DNA of 64,000 nt from assembly GCF_006658505.1 (NCBI RefSeq), contig NZ_VFUZ01000004.1, positions 186,001 through 250,000 of the forward strand. Direction: 5' to 3'. The position numbers and the translations under genes were made by a program. The first letter of the stretch is position 1. Every line of letters starts with the position of its first letter. The DNA is from Mesorhizobium sp. B2-4-15 (GTDB taxonomy: Bacteria > Pseudomonadota > Alphaproteobacteria > Rhizobiales > Rhizobiaceae). This document shows positions 54,913 to 63,042 of this stretch, one piece after another. The notes below the pieces were generated by a model. The model had not been told where the DNA came from. It did no database searches and was given only the letters and a program-made list of their open reading frames with translations.

Positions 54913-55845
54913 GTGAGTATGGATCACAGCTCAGAGGCGATGGTGCCGCTCGAAACCCTGCGTGCCTTCGATGCGGCGGCGCGGACCGGCAGTTTTTCGG
55001 CAGCCGCCGAAAGGCTCAACGTCACCCATGGCGCCGTCAGCCGGCAGATCGCCAAGCTCGAGGGCTGGCTGGGGCTGAAAGTTTTCGATCGCGGCGCGCG
55101 CGGCGTGACGCTGACGATCGAAGGCAACCGGCTGCATCTGCGCACATCGGAAGCCTTCGCCCTGATATTGAGCCATTCGGACCGCTGGGTCGAGCCGCGG
55201 GGAACGGCGGTGGTGCGGTTGACCTCGATCCCCTCGGTCAGCGGGCTGTGGCTGATGCCGCGCATGGCGGCACTGGAGAACAATCCCACCAAGCTGCGCA
55301 TCGTGCTCGATGTCGACATCCGCCAGAACGACCTTGCCGATGAAGGCATCGACCTGTCGATCCGCTGCGGCCGTGGCGGCATTCCAGGCCGCGTCTCGGT
55401 GAAACTTTTCGAGGAGCATGTCTTCCCCGTCGCCTCGCCGGAACTGGCACGTGAGATCGGTCACGGCGACCCGGCCCGGCTGCTCAAATTTCCACTGATC
55501 AACGATTCGGACGCCTCCGGCTGGCGTGCCTGGTTCGCCGCGCAAGGCATGGACTACCGGCCGCGCCCGCAGGACCGGCGTTTCGAGGACTACAATCTGG
55601 TGCTCGACGCCGCCGCCTATGGGCTCGGCATCGCGCTGGCGCGTCCGCCGCTGACCGTGCATCAGCTGGCGTCGGGCCGCATCACCGCGGTCGACGATCG
55701 CACCGCACTCAATCCGGTGTCCTACTGGCTCGACCGGCCGTTGGGACGGCCACGCACCGCAGCGGCCGACCTCGCCCGCCGTATCGCGCAGCAGGCCGGA
55801 TTGGCGCCGGAAAAGATCGAAGCGTTCATCGAAGCGGAGCGATAG
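54913..55845 (+). CDS. LysR family regulator (GcvA-like)
   Basis: 310 residues from GTG 54913, preferred because GAGG is 7 bases upstream; ATG 54919 is the alternative. Helix-turn-helix GSFSAAAERLNVTHGAVSRQIAKLEGWLGLKVF, then a GcvA-type effector domain (SIPSVSGLWLMPRMAALE, VLDAAAYGLGIALARPPL). Presumably regulates the divergent EamA exporter. Confidence 0.9.
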   Translation: MSMDHSSEAMVPLETLRAFDAAARTGSFSAAAERLNVTHGAVSRQIAKLEGWLGLKVFDRGARGVTLTIEGNRLHLRTSEAFALILSHSDRWVEPRGTAVVRLTSIPSVSGLWLMPRMAALENNPTKLRIVLDVDIRQNDLADEGIDLSIRCGRGGIPGRVSVKLFEEHVFPVASPELAREIGHGDPARLLKFPLINDSDASGWRAWFAAQGMDYRPRPQDRRFEDYNLVLDAAAYGLGIALARPPLTVHQLASGRITAVDDRTALNPVSYWLDRPLGRPRTAAADLARRIAQQAGLAPEKIEAFIEAER

Positions 55846-55885
55846 GCTTGGCCAGCTTTTCCTGAGCGCCAGCCGATTCGGGAGT

Positions 55886-56473
55886 TCAGCGAAGCAGCAG
55901 CAGGATGAACCCGACGATCACGGTTCCCAGCAAAGCGGCCATCATCGAAACAAAGCCAATTTTCACCAGCAGCCGGTCAGGGTTCGGCGCCGCTCCATAG
56001 GATTGATTGGCAGGCTGTCGCCGGCCTGCCGGCGCATCCAGGGCGGCGTTGCGCGGGACAGGTCCCTGCGGCGGGATAAGCGACAGCAGTGACAAGCTTA
56101 CAGCTCGGGCCGGAGTGTTGTCGTTGGCCGTTGCCGAAGGCGGCAAGAAGCCTCGCGGCTGCGACTCGGCTTCAGGCGCCGCCTTCCTTGCCACGACCGT
56201 TGCCAGCGCCGCTTCGTCCCTCGCGTCGAGTTGCGCCATATAGGCTTCGACGATGCCAGCCGAAGCAATCTGCTGCGACTTGGCGGCCGCCGGCGCCGCG
56301 GGCATCGCCAACAGCGCCGGTGCCGTCCGCTGCGCGAACAGGGAGGGCACCGGGGGCTGGACCAATTCCCGGACCAATGCCGTCCTGACCGGATCGGCCT
56401 TCGCCAAAGGCATGGGTTGCGGCGTCGTCGCCTCCTTGAGCAGGGAAGCCAGGCGGGCGGTAGAAATATCCAT
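55886..56473 (-). CDS. Tail-anchored Pro/Ala-rich protein of unknown function
   Basis: 195 residues from ATG 56473 (GGGGG five bases upstream). Soluble N-terminus rich in Ala, Pro and Gln with no enzyme motif, then a single C-terminal hydrophobic helix (LLVKIGFVSMMAALLGTVIVGFILLLLR cut short here: segment VSMMAALLGTVIVGFILL). This gives a probable cytoplasmic domain held by a C-terminal membrane anchor. No homologue recognised. Convergent with the LysR gene and divergent from DUF2093. Confidence 0.6.
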   Translation of the reverse strand: MDISTARLASLLKEATTPQPMPLAKADPVRTALVRELVQPPVPSLFAQRTAPALLAMPAAPAAAKSQQIASAGIVEAYMAQLDARDEAALATVVARKAAPEAESQPRGFLPPSATANDNTPARAVSLSLLSLIPPQGPVPRNAALDAPAGRRQPANQSYGAAPNPDRLLVKIGFVSMMAALLGTVIVGFILLLLR

Positions 56474-56599
56474 CGTGCCCCCAACAAAAGCGCTTTTCCA
56501 GCATCTGGTAGCGGATCGGCATTGCCCGAGGCTTGTCGCAAGCTTGACCTGGACGGCGATTTGTGGCGATGAAATCTCCATGAACCTCGGCACCACCGC

Positions 56600-56833
56600 A
56601 TGATGAACCGTTTCGAAGGCCCGGGCGGCAAGGAAGCCCGCATTCGCTACCTCGATGGCGATTTCCAGGTCACCAGTCCCGGCTCGTTTGTGCGCTGCGC
56701 GGTGACCGGGGAAAATATCCCCTTGGACGAACTGAAATACTGGAGCGTCGCAAGGCAGGAGCCTTACGTCAACGCCGCCGCCTCGCTGCGACGCGAAATC
56801 GAGGTGCATCCCGAGATGCGCAAGCGCGGCTAG
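56600..56833 (+). CDS. DUF2093 family protein
   Basis: 77 residues: RIRYLDGDFQVTSPGSFVRCAVTGE, IPLDELKYWSV and QEPYVNAAASL are the full DUF2093 domain, a small protein nearly restricted to Rhizobiales and relatives and usually found beside lpxK, as here. Single Cys in VRCAVTG. Function unknown. Overlaps the convergent lpxK end by four bases. Confidence 0.9.
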   Translation: MMNRFEGPGGKEARIRYLDGDFQVTSPGSFVRCAVTGENIPLDELKYWSVARQEPYVNAAASLRREIEVHPEMRKRG

Positions 56834-57855
56834 GCTCTAAGCTTGCGCTGCCGCCAGGCATCGAGCGTTTCCTCGATGATGCGCTCGGGCACGTGGTCGA
56901 GCTCGAACACCGTTTCGATTGCCAACACGTCGAGACGCCCGAGAAAGTCCTGCGAAGCGCCGTGGCCCAGCCGGGCGGCGTCCTTGGCCGTGGTGATGAG
57001 GCCGAGACCTTCGGCGTGCGCCGTCGTCGCCATTTCGGCAAGTTCGTCCTCGGCGTAAAAATGATGATCCGGAAAGGGCCTGGAGAGGACCACCTCGCCG
57101 CCTGCCTCACGCACCGTGTCGAAGAATTTGTCGGGATGGCCGATACCGGCGAAGGCGAGGAACCGCTTACCGCCAAGGCCAGCCTTGCTGCTTGGCTCCG
57201 TGTGAGCCTCGAAGATCGGGCGGCCAGCGCGGGCCGCCTGGCGCACCACCCTGTCGGCCGCGGTGCCCTCCCCCATCTTCAACAGCCCACTGGTGAAGAC
57301 CAACTGGTCGACGATGTTGGCCCGAAGCGGTCCGCCTGGAATGACGCGGCCATTGCCGATCCCATAGCGGGCATCGACCACTACCAGCGCATAGTCGATG
57401 TGGATGCGCGCGCTCTGAAAACCATCATCCATGATCAGGAAATCGCAGCCGTGCCTTTCCAGCAGCAACCGGGCGCCGGCCGCGCGGTTCGGCGTTACCG
57501 CGACGGGGGCGTGTTCGGCCAGGAGCAACGGCTCGTCACCGACATGCTTGGCGCTGTCGTGACTGGCATCGACGACATGCGGCTCGGCAAAGGAGCCGCC
57601 ATGGCCGCGCGACAGGAAACCAGGCTTCAGATGCATGCGCTTGGCCTGTTCGGCGAGCGCGATGGCGACCGGCGTCTTGCCGGTTCCGCCGACAGTGAAA
57701 TTGCCGATACACAGAACCGGCGCGTCGATCTTCTCGCGCCGGGCCCGTCGCATGCCGCGGCCGGCAACCAGTGCATAGACGGCCGAGAGCGGCGCCAGTG
57801 CCAGGACTTTCCAGTCCGGCTTTTCCCACCAGAATGGCGGTGCTTCGGAGGCCAC
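56830..57855 (-). CDS. lpxK: Tetraacyldisaccharide 4'-kinase
   Basis: Phosphorylates the lipid A disaccharide precursor at the 4' position at the inner membrane. 341 residues. N-terminal membrane-associated segment (LALAPLSAVYALVAGRG), Walker A in GNFTVGGTGKTPVAIAL (about 52-68), conserved FLSRGHGG and the DDGFQ active-site motif (LIMDDGFQSARI), and VFTSGL. One base after the waaA stop: one operon for lipid A/Kdo. Confidence 0.96.
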   Translation of the reverse strand: MASEAPPFWWEKPDWKVLALAPLSAVYALVAGRGMRRARREKIDAPVLCIGNFTVGGTGKTPVAIALAEQAKRMHLKPGFLSRGHGGSFAEPHVVDASHDSAKHVGDEPLLLAEHAPVAVTPNRAAGARLLLERHGCDFLIMDDGFQSARIHIDYALVVVDARYGIGNGRVIPGGPLRANIVDQLVFTSGLLKMGEGTAADRVVRQAARAGRPIFEAHTEPSSKAGLGGKRFLAFAGIGHPDKFFDTVREAGGEVVLSRPFPDHHFYAEDELAEMATTAHAEGLGLITTAKDAARLGHGASQDFLGRLDVLAIETVFELDHVPERIIEETLDAWRQRKLRA

Positions 57856-57856
57856 G

Positions 57857-59173
57857 TTAACGCCCGTTCGCGCCCTTCAGGCGCGACTTGACGACCAGCG
57901 GCTGGATATAGGGTTCAAGCGATTTCAGCGTGCGCGCCAGCGCGCCGCGCATCTCATCGACGGTCGCCACTCCAGCGGCCATCATCTCGTGGCGTGCGAC
58001 TTCATTGGTCAAAAGGAAGTTGACGGCACCAGCCAGCATGTCGCGATCGCGCACCAGCTTGGCGCCACCGCTGTCGATGAGGCGCTGGTAGGCTTCGCGA
58101 AAATTCTGCACATTGCGCCCGGCGAGAACCGCAGTGTCGAGCATGGCCGGCTCGAGCGGATTCTGGCCGCCCTCGGAGGTCAGCGAGCGGCCGACGAAGG
58201 CGATCTCGGTCAATCGGAGATAAAGCCCCATCTCGCCAATCGTATCGCCGAGAAGGATATCGATGTCGGGCCCGATACGGTCGCCCTTGCTGCGCCGCGC
58301 GACCTTCAGGCCCATGCCTGAAATCTGCGCGGCAAGCGCGTCGGCGCGATCGGGATGGCGCGGGACGACGATCGTCAGCAGACCTTGGTGGCGCTTGTGC
58401 AGCATCGCGTGGACTTCCGCCGCGACCACTTCCTCGCCGTCATGGGTCGAGATCGCCGCCCAGGTCGGGCGGCCGCCGATCTGCCGCTGCAACGAGGCCA
58501 GCGCCCGTCCGTCGGCCGGCGGGGGATTGGTATCGACCTTAAGGTTGCCCGACACCGTGACCGGCCGGGCGCCAAGCGCGCGAAAACGCTCGCCGTCGAC
58601 ATCGGATTGGGCAACGACATGGGCGAGATTCTCGAACAGCGCCTCGGCGATATTGGCCCGCTTCTTCCACGAGATGAACGAGCGGTCGGAAAGCCTGCCA
58701 TTGACCAGCACCTGCGGAACGTGGCGCGCGCCAAGCTCGAGGATGGTCATCGGCCAGATCTCGGATTCGGCGATGATCGCCAGATCCGGCCGCCAGTGAT
58801 CGAGGAACCGGCTGACCGCCGGCTTCAGATCGAGCGGCACATATTGATGGATGATACGGTCGCCGAGCCGCTCGTCGGCAACCTGGGCCGATGTCACGGT
58901 GCCGGTCGTCAGCACGATGTTGACGCCATAGTCGAGAATGCTTTCGACCAGCGGCACGACGGCTATGGTCTCGCCGACGCTGGCGGCATGTATCCAGATA
59001 ACAGGCCCTTCGGGGCGCGGGCGGCCGGCGACGCCATAGCGCTCGCGGCGGCGGTTGCGGTCCTCCTTGCCGCGCGAGGTGCGCCAGGCGACATAGGGCC
59101 CGATCAGCGGATAGGCGGCGGCACCCGCGAAACGGTATGCCGTCAGCATGGCACGCGCCCAGCGGCCGCTCAT
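57857..59173 (-). CDS. waaA: 3-deoxy-D-manno-octulosonic acid transferase
   Basis: Transfers Kdo from CMP-Kdo to lipid IVA. 438 residues. N-terminal membrane anchor, family motifs WIHAASVGETIAVVPLVES, TGTVTSAQVA, LAIIAESEIWP, LVNGRLSDRSF and the late FVGRSLTSEGGQNPLEPAM. Overlaps the preceding acyltransferase gene (ATGA) and is followed by lpxK, the common alphaproteobacterial order. Confidence 0.96.
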   Translation of the reverse strand: MSGRWARAMLTAYRFAGAAAYPLIGPYVAWRTSRGKEDRNRRRERYGVAGRPRPEGPVIWIHAASVGETIAVVPLVESILDYGVNIVLTTGTVTSAQVADERLGDRIIHQYVPLDLKPAVSRFLDHWRPDLAIIAESEIWPMTILELGARHVPQVLVNGRLSDRSFISWKKRANIAEALFENLAHVVAQSDVDGERFRALGARPVTVSGNLKVDTNPPPADGRALASLQRQIGGRPTWAAISTHDGEEVVAAEVHAMLHKRHQGLLTIVVPRHPDRADALAAQISGMGLKVARRSKGDRIGPDIDILLGDTIGEMGLYLRLTEIAFVGRSLTSEGGQNPLEPAMLDTAVLAGRNVQNFREAYQRLIDSGGAKLVRDRDMLAGAVNFLLTNEVARHEMMAAGVATVDEMRGALARTLKSLEPYIQPLVVKSRLKGANGR

Positions 59174-59961
59174 CGTGGACCGTCCACGAGGCGGTAGACC
59201 TCGGCCGTCGCGGCATTGAGTGCGGTGGTGATTTCCTGGCGCTTGCGCTCCATTTCGGCGTCGTCGGCGTCCGCGGCCACAAAGATCGGCGCCCCGATGG
59301 TTACCGCGGAACGGCCGAATGGCAGGTTTATGGTGGTCTTGTCCCAGCTCTTCTTCAGTACCTTGCGGCGGCTGGTGGCGATGGCGACCGGCAGGAGCGG
59401 CCGGCCTGAGAGGCGAGCCAGGAGAACGATACCAAGCCCCGCGTCGCGCGGTGTACCGTGGGGAATGTCCGCGATCATGGCGACGTTCTTGCCGGCGGTG
59501 AGCGACTTTTTGAGGGCGATCAGTGCCTTGGCCCCACCCTTGTCGAGATGCCTGGCGTTGTCACGCCCGCCCGAACCGCGCACCGCCTCGATGCCGAATT
59601 TCTCCAGCATCAGCGCGTTGAGCTCGGCATCGGCGCTGCGCGACACCATGGCGACCAGCGGCTTGCGCTTGGGATAGTAGGCGGGCGTCAAAAGATGCTG
59701 GCCGTGCCACAAGGCGATGATACCCGGCTCGAACTCGGCGTAGGCGCCTCCCGAAAAGCGCGCCGACCCGGCGACCAAGGGACTGGTCAGGCGAACCAGC
59801 CGCACGAACTGCGCGAGCAGGCTGGCAATGGCATTCTTGACGAATCGCGACTGCGCGAGCGGTTCGCGTATCTTGCGCCAGAAGGCCTTGGTCGTGCGGC
59901 TGCCGCCCCTGCCTGCGGGCGCGGCCTCGCCGGCTGGCTCTTTCGCCAGATCATGCTCCAT
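59170..59961 (-). CDS. DUF374 lysophospholipid acyltransferase family protein
   Basis: 263 residues from ATG 59961; the frame is open further upstream across DUF4170, but the start here leaves five bases between genes. Seen: IIALWHGQHLL with the acyltransferase-like His, VAMVSRSADAELNALML, IADIPHGTPRDAGLG. This family is always next to waaA in rhizobia and probably acylates lipid A or a phospholipid in the inner membrane; exact substrate is not known. Confidence 0.88.
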   Translation of the reverse strand: MEHDLAKEPAGEAAPAGRGGSRTTKAFWRKIREPLAQSRFVKNAIASLLAQFVRLVRLTSPLVAGSARFSGGAYAEFEPGIIALWHGQHLLTPAYYPKRKPLVAMVSRSADAELNALMLEKFGIEAVRGSGGRDNARHLDKGGAKALIALKKSLTAGKNVAMIADIPHGTPRDAGLGIVLLARLSGRPLLPVAIATSRRKVLKKSWDKTTINLPFGRSAVTIGAPIFVAADADDAEMERKRQEITTALNAATAEVYRLVDGPR

Positions 59962-59966
59962 CGAAA

Positions 59967-60212
59967 TCAACCGACGACCTTGTTGTCGGGGTCCAGCAGA
60001 CGGTGCAGATGAACGACGAAATAACGCATATGGGCATTGTCCACGCTGGCTTGCGCCTTGGCTTTCCACGCTGTGTGCGCGGATTGATAGTCCGGATAGA
60101 TGCCGACGATGTCGAGCGCCTCGAGATCGCGGAACTCCGTGCCGCCAAGCTTCTTCAGTTCGCCGCCGAACACCAGATGCAAAAGCTGTTTCTTTCCGTC
60201 TTCCGCGGCCAT
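59967..60212 (-). CDS. DUF4170 family protein
   Basis: 81 residues: LLHLVFGGELKKLGG, VGIYPDYQSAHTAWKAKAQ and HMRYFVVHLHRLLDP are the DUF4170 domain, a small alphaproteobacterial protein conserved beside the Kdo/lipid A genes. No signal or membrane segment. Function unknown. A short inverted repeat TCACA-TAT-TGTGA lies at 60232-60244 just upstream. Confidence 0.9.
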   Translation of the reverse strand: MAAEDGKKQLLHLVFGGELKKLGGTEFRDLEALDIVGIYPDYQSAHTAWKAKAQASVDNAHMRYFVVHLHRLLDPDNKVVG

Positions 60213-60288
60213 GTCGGTCCTTCACATATTGTGAGTTTGCGACAGGTCTAGACCAAAGCCGATGACTTTGGAACCTTCGAAAATGCTT

Positions 60289-61104
60289 TCACGCATCCAG
60301 CCCGGCGATGACATCGACGAGCACCGCCAGCAAATCACCGCTGCCGGCGGCGAGCGCGCCGTGGCGGGTCACCTCGCCGGCGTAGAGCGGGGCGCGGCCA
60401 TGCGGGTCGAGCAACTGGCCGCCCGCCTCGCGCAGGATAAGATCGGCGGCGGCGATATCCCAGTCATGCGCGTTCGGCTTGACGAAGGTGGCGTCGAGCG
60501 TGCCGTTGGCGATCATCGCCAGGCGGTAGGCAAGCGAAGGGCTGTAGGGCGCCCGTGTCAACCGCTTCTGCCAGCCGGGGGGCACCAGGTCGATCAACTG
60601 CTTCAACCCGGATATCTCGGCCTTATCCCCAAGCGTGCGCACCGCAATGCGCTTGCCGTTGCGGAATGCGCCCTGGCCGGGCAACGCCCAATAGATCTCG
60701 TTCATCGCCGGGCATTCGAGCACGCCGGCCAGCGTGCGTCCGTTTTCGACGACGGCAACGCTGACGCACCAGGTGCGCTGACCTTCGAGGAAGCCACGCG
60801 TGCCGTCGATCGGGTCGACGACGAAGGTGCGGCGCGCCGAAAGCCGCACCGGATCGTCGACCGTCTCTTCCGACAGCCAGCCATAGTCCGGCCGCGCCGC
60901 CAGCAGCGTGCGGCGCAGATAGGCATCCGCCGCATGATCGGCTTCGCTGACCGGCGAAGTGCCGCCCTTCATCCAGACTTGCGGACTGTTGCCGAAATAA
61001 CGCATGGCGATGAGGCCCGCCTCGCGGGCGGCATCGCGCAGCAGCGGCAGATCCCCGATAGCGCCAGAGGGGGCACCGGCAGTGGTCAGTTCATGCTCCG
61101 GCAA
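60289..61104 (-). CDS. cysQ: 3'(2'),5'-bisphosphate nucleotidase / inositol monophosphatase family protein
   Basis: 271 residues of the lithium-sensitive phosphatase fold. Metal ligands in WLSEET (about 79), DPIDGTRGF (about 98-106) and HDWDIAAADLIL (about 214). CysQ removes adenosine 3',5'-bisphosphate from sulfate assimilation or salvages inositol phosphate; sequence alone does not separate these. Its start overlaps the end of the TldE gene by 14 bases, so both are co-transcribed. Confidence 0.88.
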   Translation of the reverse strand: MPEHELTTAGAPSGAIGDLPLLRDAAREAGLIAMRYFGNSPQVWMKGGTSPVSEADHAADAYLRRTLLAARPDYGWLSEETVDDPVRLSARRTFVVDPIDGTRGFLEGQRTWCVSVAVVENGRTLAGVLECPAMNEIYWALPGQGAFRNGKRIAVRTLGDKAEISGLKQLIDLVPPGWQKRLTRAPYSPSLAYRLAMIANGTLDATFVKPNAHDWDIAAADLILREAGGQLLDPHGRAPLYAGEVTRHGALAAGSGDLLAVLVDVIAGLDA

Positions 61105-62434
61105 GGGTCATGCCTTCGATCAGGAGCGTTGGGGCGGCCGTGCCGAAATTGCGGTCGAGGTCGTTCGCCGGCACCATGTTCAGGAACATGGTCTTCAGGT
61201 TGGAGGCGATGGTGACTTCGGCGACCGGATAGGCCAGCGCGCCGTTCTCGATCCAGAAACCGGAGGCGCCGCGGCTGTATTCGCCGGTGACCATGTCGAC
61301 GCCCTGCCCGAACACTTCGGTGACGTAGAAACCGGTCTTGAGCGACTTGATAAGATCCTCCGGTGAGCGCTCCCCCGGCTCGATGGCGAGATTGGTGGAG
61401 GATGGCGATACGGAAGAGCCGCTGCGCGATCCCCGCCCATTGGTGACGAGGCCAAGCTCTCGCGCCGCCGAGGTCGACAGGAACCAGTGGTTGAGCACGC
61501 CCTTTTCGACCATCAGAAGCTTCTCGCCCTCGACGCCTTCGCCATCGAACGGGCGCGAGGCCTGGCCACGCGGCCTGAGCGGCTCGTCGGTGACCGTGAT
61601 CGCGGACGCGGCCACTTGCTTGCCCATCATGTCGCGCAGAAACGAGGTCTTGCGCGCGACGGAGGCGCCATTGATGGCGCCGGCAAGGTGGCCGGCAATG
61701 CCGCGCGCGACGCGCGGGTCGAACACCACATCGACCGGGCCGGTCGCCGCCTTGCGCGCGCCGATGCGGCGCACGGCGCGTTCGCCGGCCTTGCGGCCGA
61801 TCTCTTCAGGCGCATCGAGATCGGCAAAATGCTGGCGCGAGGAGAATTCATAGTCGCGCTCCATGCCGGTGCCTTCGCCGGCGATGACGCTGGCAGAACG
61901 CGAAAACCGCGAGGCGACATAGTGGCCGAGAAAGCCGTGCGACGTGGCCAGCACCAGCCCGCCCAGCCCGGCGCTGGCATTGCTGCCTGACGAATTGGTC
62001 ACGCCCCTGACCGCAAGGGCCGCCGCTTCCGCGGCAAGGGCGGCCTCCTTCAACTGATCGGCGGAGACTTCGGTGGCGTCGAACAGGTCTAGATCGCGCA
62101 TTTGCTTCGCAAGCAGCGCCGGATCGGCAAGGCCCTGATAGGGATCCTGCGGCGACACTTTCGCCATCGCCACGGCCCGCTCCGCGAGTGAAACCGGGTC
62201 GGATACGGCGGTGGCCGAGACGCTGGCCACTCTCTGGCCGACGAAGACGCGCAGCGAGACGTCCTCGGCCTCCGATGATTCGGTGGCCTCGACCTTGCCG
62301 AGCCGAACCGACACGCCGGTGGAGCGGCCGCGCACGGCCACCGCGTCGGCGGCATCGGCGCCGGCCTTCTTGGCGGCCTCGACGAGCGCCGCGACGCGGT
62401 CGGTCAATTTTGCTGCGTCTGATGTATCGGCCAT
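61091..62434 (-). CDS. pmbA: TldE/PmbA family metallopeptidase subunit
   Basis: 447 residues from ATG 62434. Partner of TldD in a heterodimeric protease that processes modified peptides and damaged proteins; TldE itself lacks the HExxxH zinc motif, and none is visible here. Family features: DVSLRVFVGQRVASVSAT, DVVFDPRVARGIAGHLAGAINGASV, PFDGEGVEGEKLLMVEKGVLNHW, TGEYSRGASGFWIENG and C-terminal LIEGMTLAG. First gene of the leftward lipid A-linked operon. Confidence 0.93.
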   Translation of the reverse strand: MADTSDAAKLTDRVAALVEAAKKAGADAADAVAVRGRSTGVSVRLGKVEATESSEAEDVSLRVFVGQRVASVSATAVSDPVSLAERAVAMAKVSPQDPYQGLADPALLAKQMRDLDLFDATEVSADQLKEAALAAEAAALAVRGVTNSSGSNASAGLGGLVLATSHGFLGHYVASRFSRSASVIAGEGTGMERDYEFSSRQHFADLDAPEEIGRKAGERAVRRIGARKAATGPVDVVFDPRVARGIAGHLAGAINGASVARKTSFLRDMMGKQVAASAITVTDEPLRPRGQASRPFDGEGVEGEKLLMVEKGVLNHWFLSTSAARELGLVTNGRGSRSGSSVSPSSTNLAIEPGERSPEDLIKSLKTGFYVTEVFGQGVDMVTGEYSRGASGFWIENGALAYPVAEVTIASNLKTMFLNMVPANDLDRNFGTAAPTLLIEGMTLAGA

Positions 62435-62600
62435 GACTGTGATCCTGCTGTCGGGGCCAGAGCCTGGCCGCTGCCCACCCATCTATTGTTCCGGTCCGGC
62501 TTGTGCAATGGCATAGGCTTCAATCAAAATGCAGGTTCGCGGTACCCATCGCGGCCCGAGTGACGCAAAATCAGCCGCCAGCCCGCACGGAGCATCTTCG

Positions 62601-63011
62601 ATGACGCCTTTCCATCTCGCCTTTCCGGTCCGTGATCTCGATGAAACCCGCACTTTCTATGGCGAGGTGCTGGGCTGCGCGATCGGCCGTTCGTCGGCTA
62701 CCTGGATCGATTTCGACCTTTACGGCCACCAGATGTCGGCGCATCTGCGGCCGGCGCAAGCCGCCAGCGACGGCAAGGTAGACGGCATCACCGTGCCGAT
62801 CCCGCATTTCGGTGCCGTGCTGTTGATGGACGACTGGCAGCGCCTGGCCACGCGGCTGGAAGCGCGCGACGACATCGACTGGCTGGAACGGCCGATGGTC
62901 CGCTTCAAGGGCGAGCCGGGCGAACAGGCGACGCTGTTCATCCGCGACCCTTCTGGCAACGCCCTGGAATTCAAGGGCTTTCGCTCGCTGGAGCAGGTTT
63001 TCGCGCACTGA
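62601..63011 (+). CDS. VOC family protein (glyoxalase-like)
   Basis: 136 residues from ATG 62601, with CGGAG before it. VOC fold: FHLAFPVRDLDETRTFYGEVLGC, metal-site candidates His4, His of GHQMSAH and Glu in LFIRDPSGNALEFKGF. Members are dioxygenases, isomerases or resistance proteins; no substrate can be inferred from the neighbours. Confidence 0.87.
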   Translation: MTPFHLAFPVRDLDETRTFYGEVLGCAIGRSSATWIDFDLYGHQMSAHLRPAQAASDGKVDGITVPIPHFGAVLLMDDWQRLATRLEARDDIDWLERPMVRFKGEPGEQATLFIRDPSGNALEFKGFRSLEQVFAH

Positions 63012-63042
63012 GGACGGGAGGGCTCGCAGCGGGCGCTGTCGT

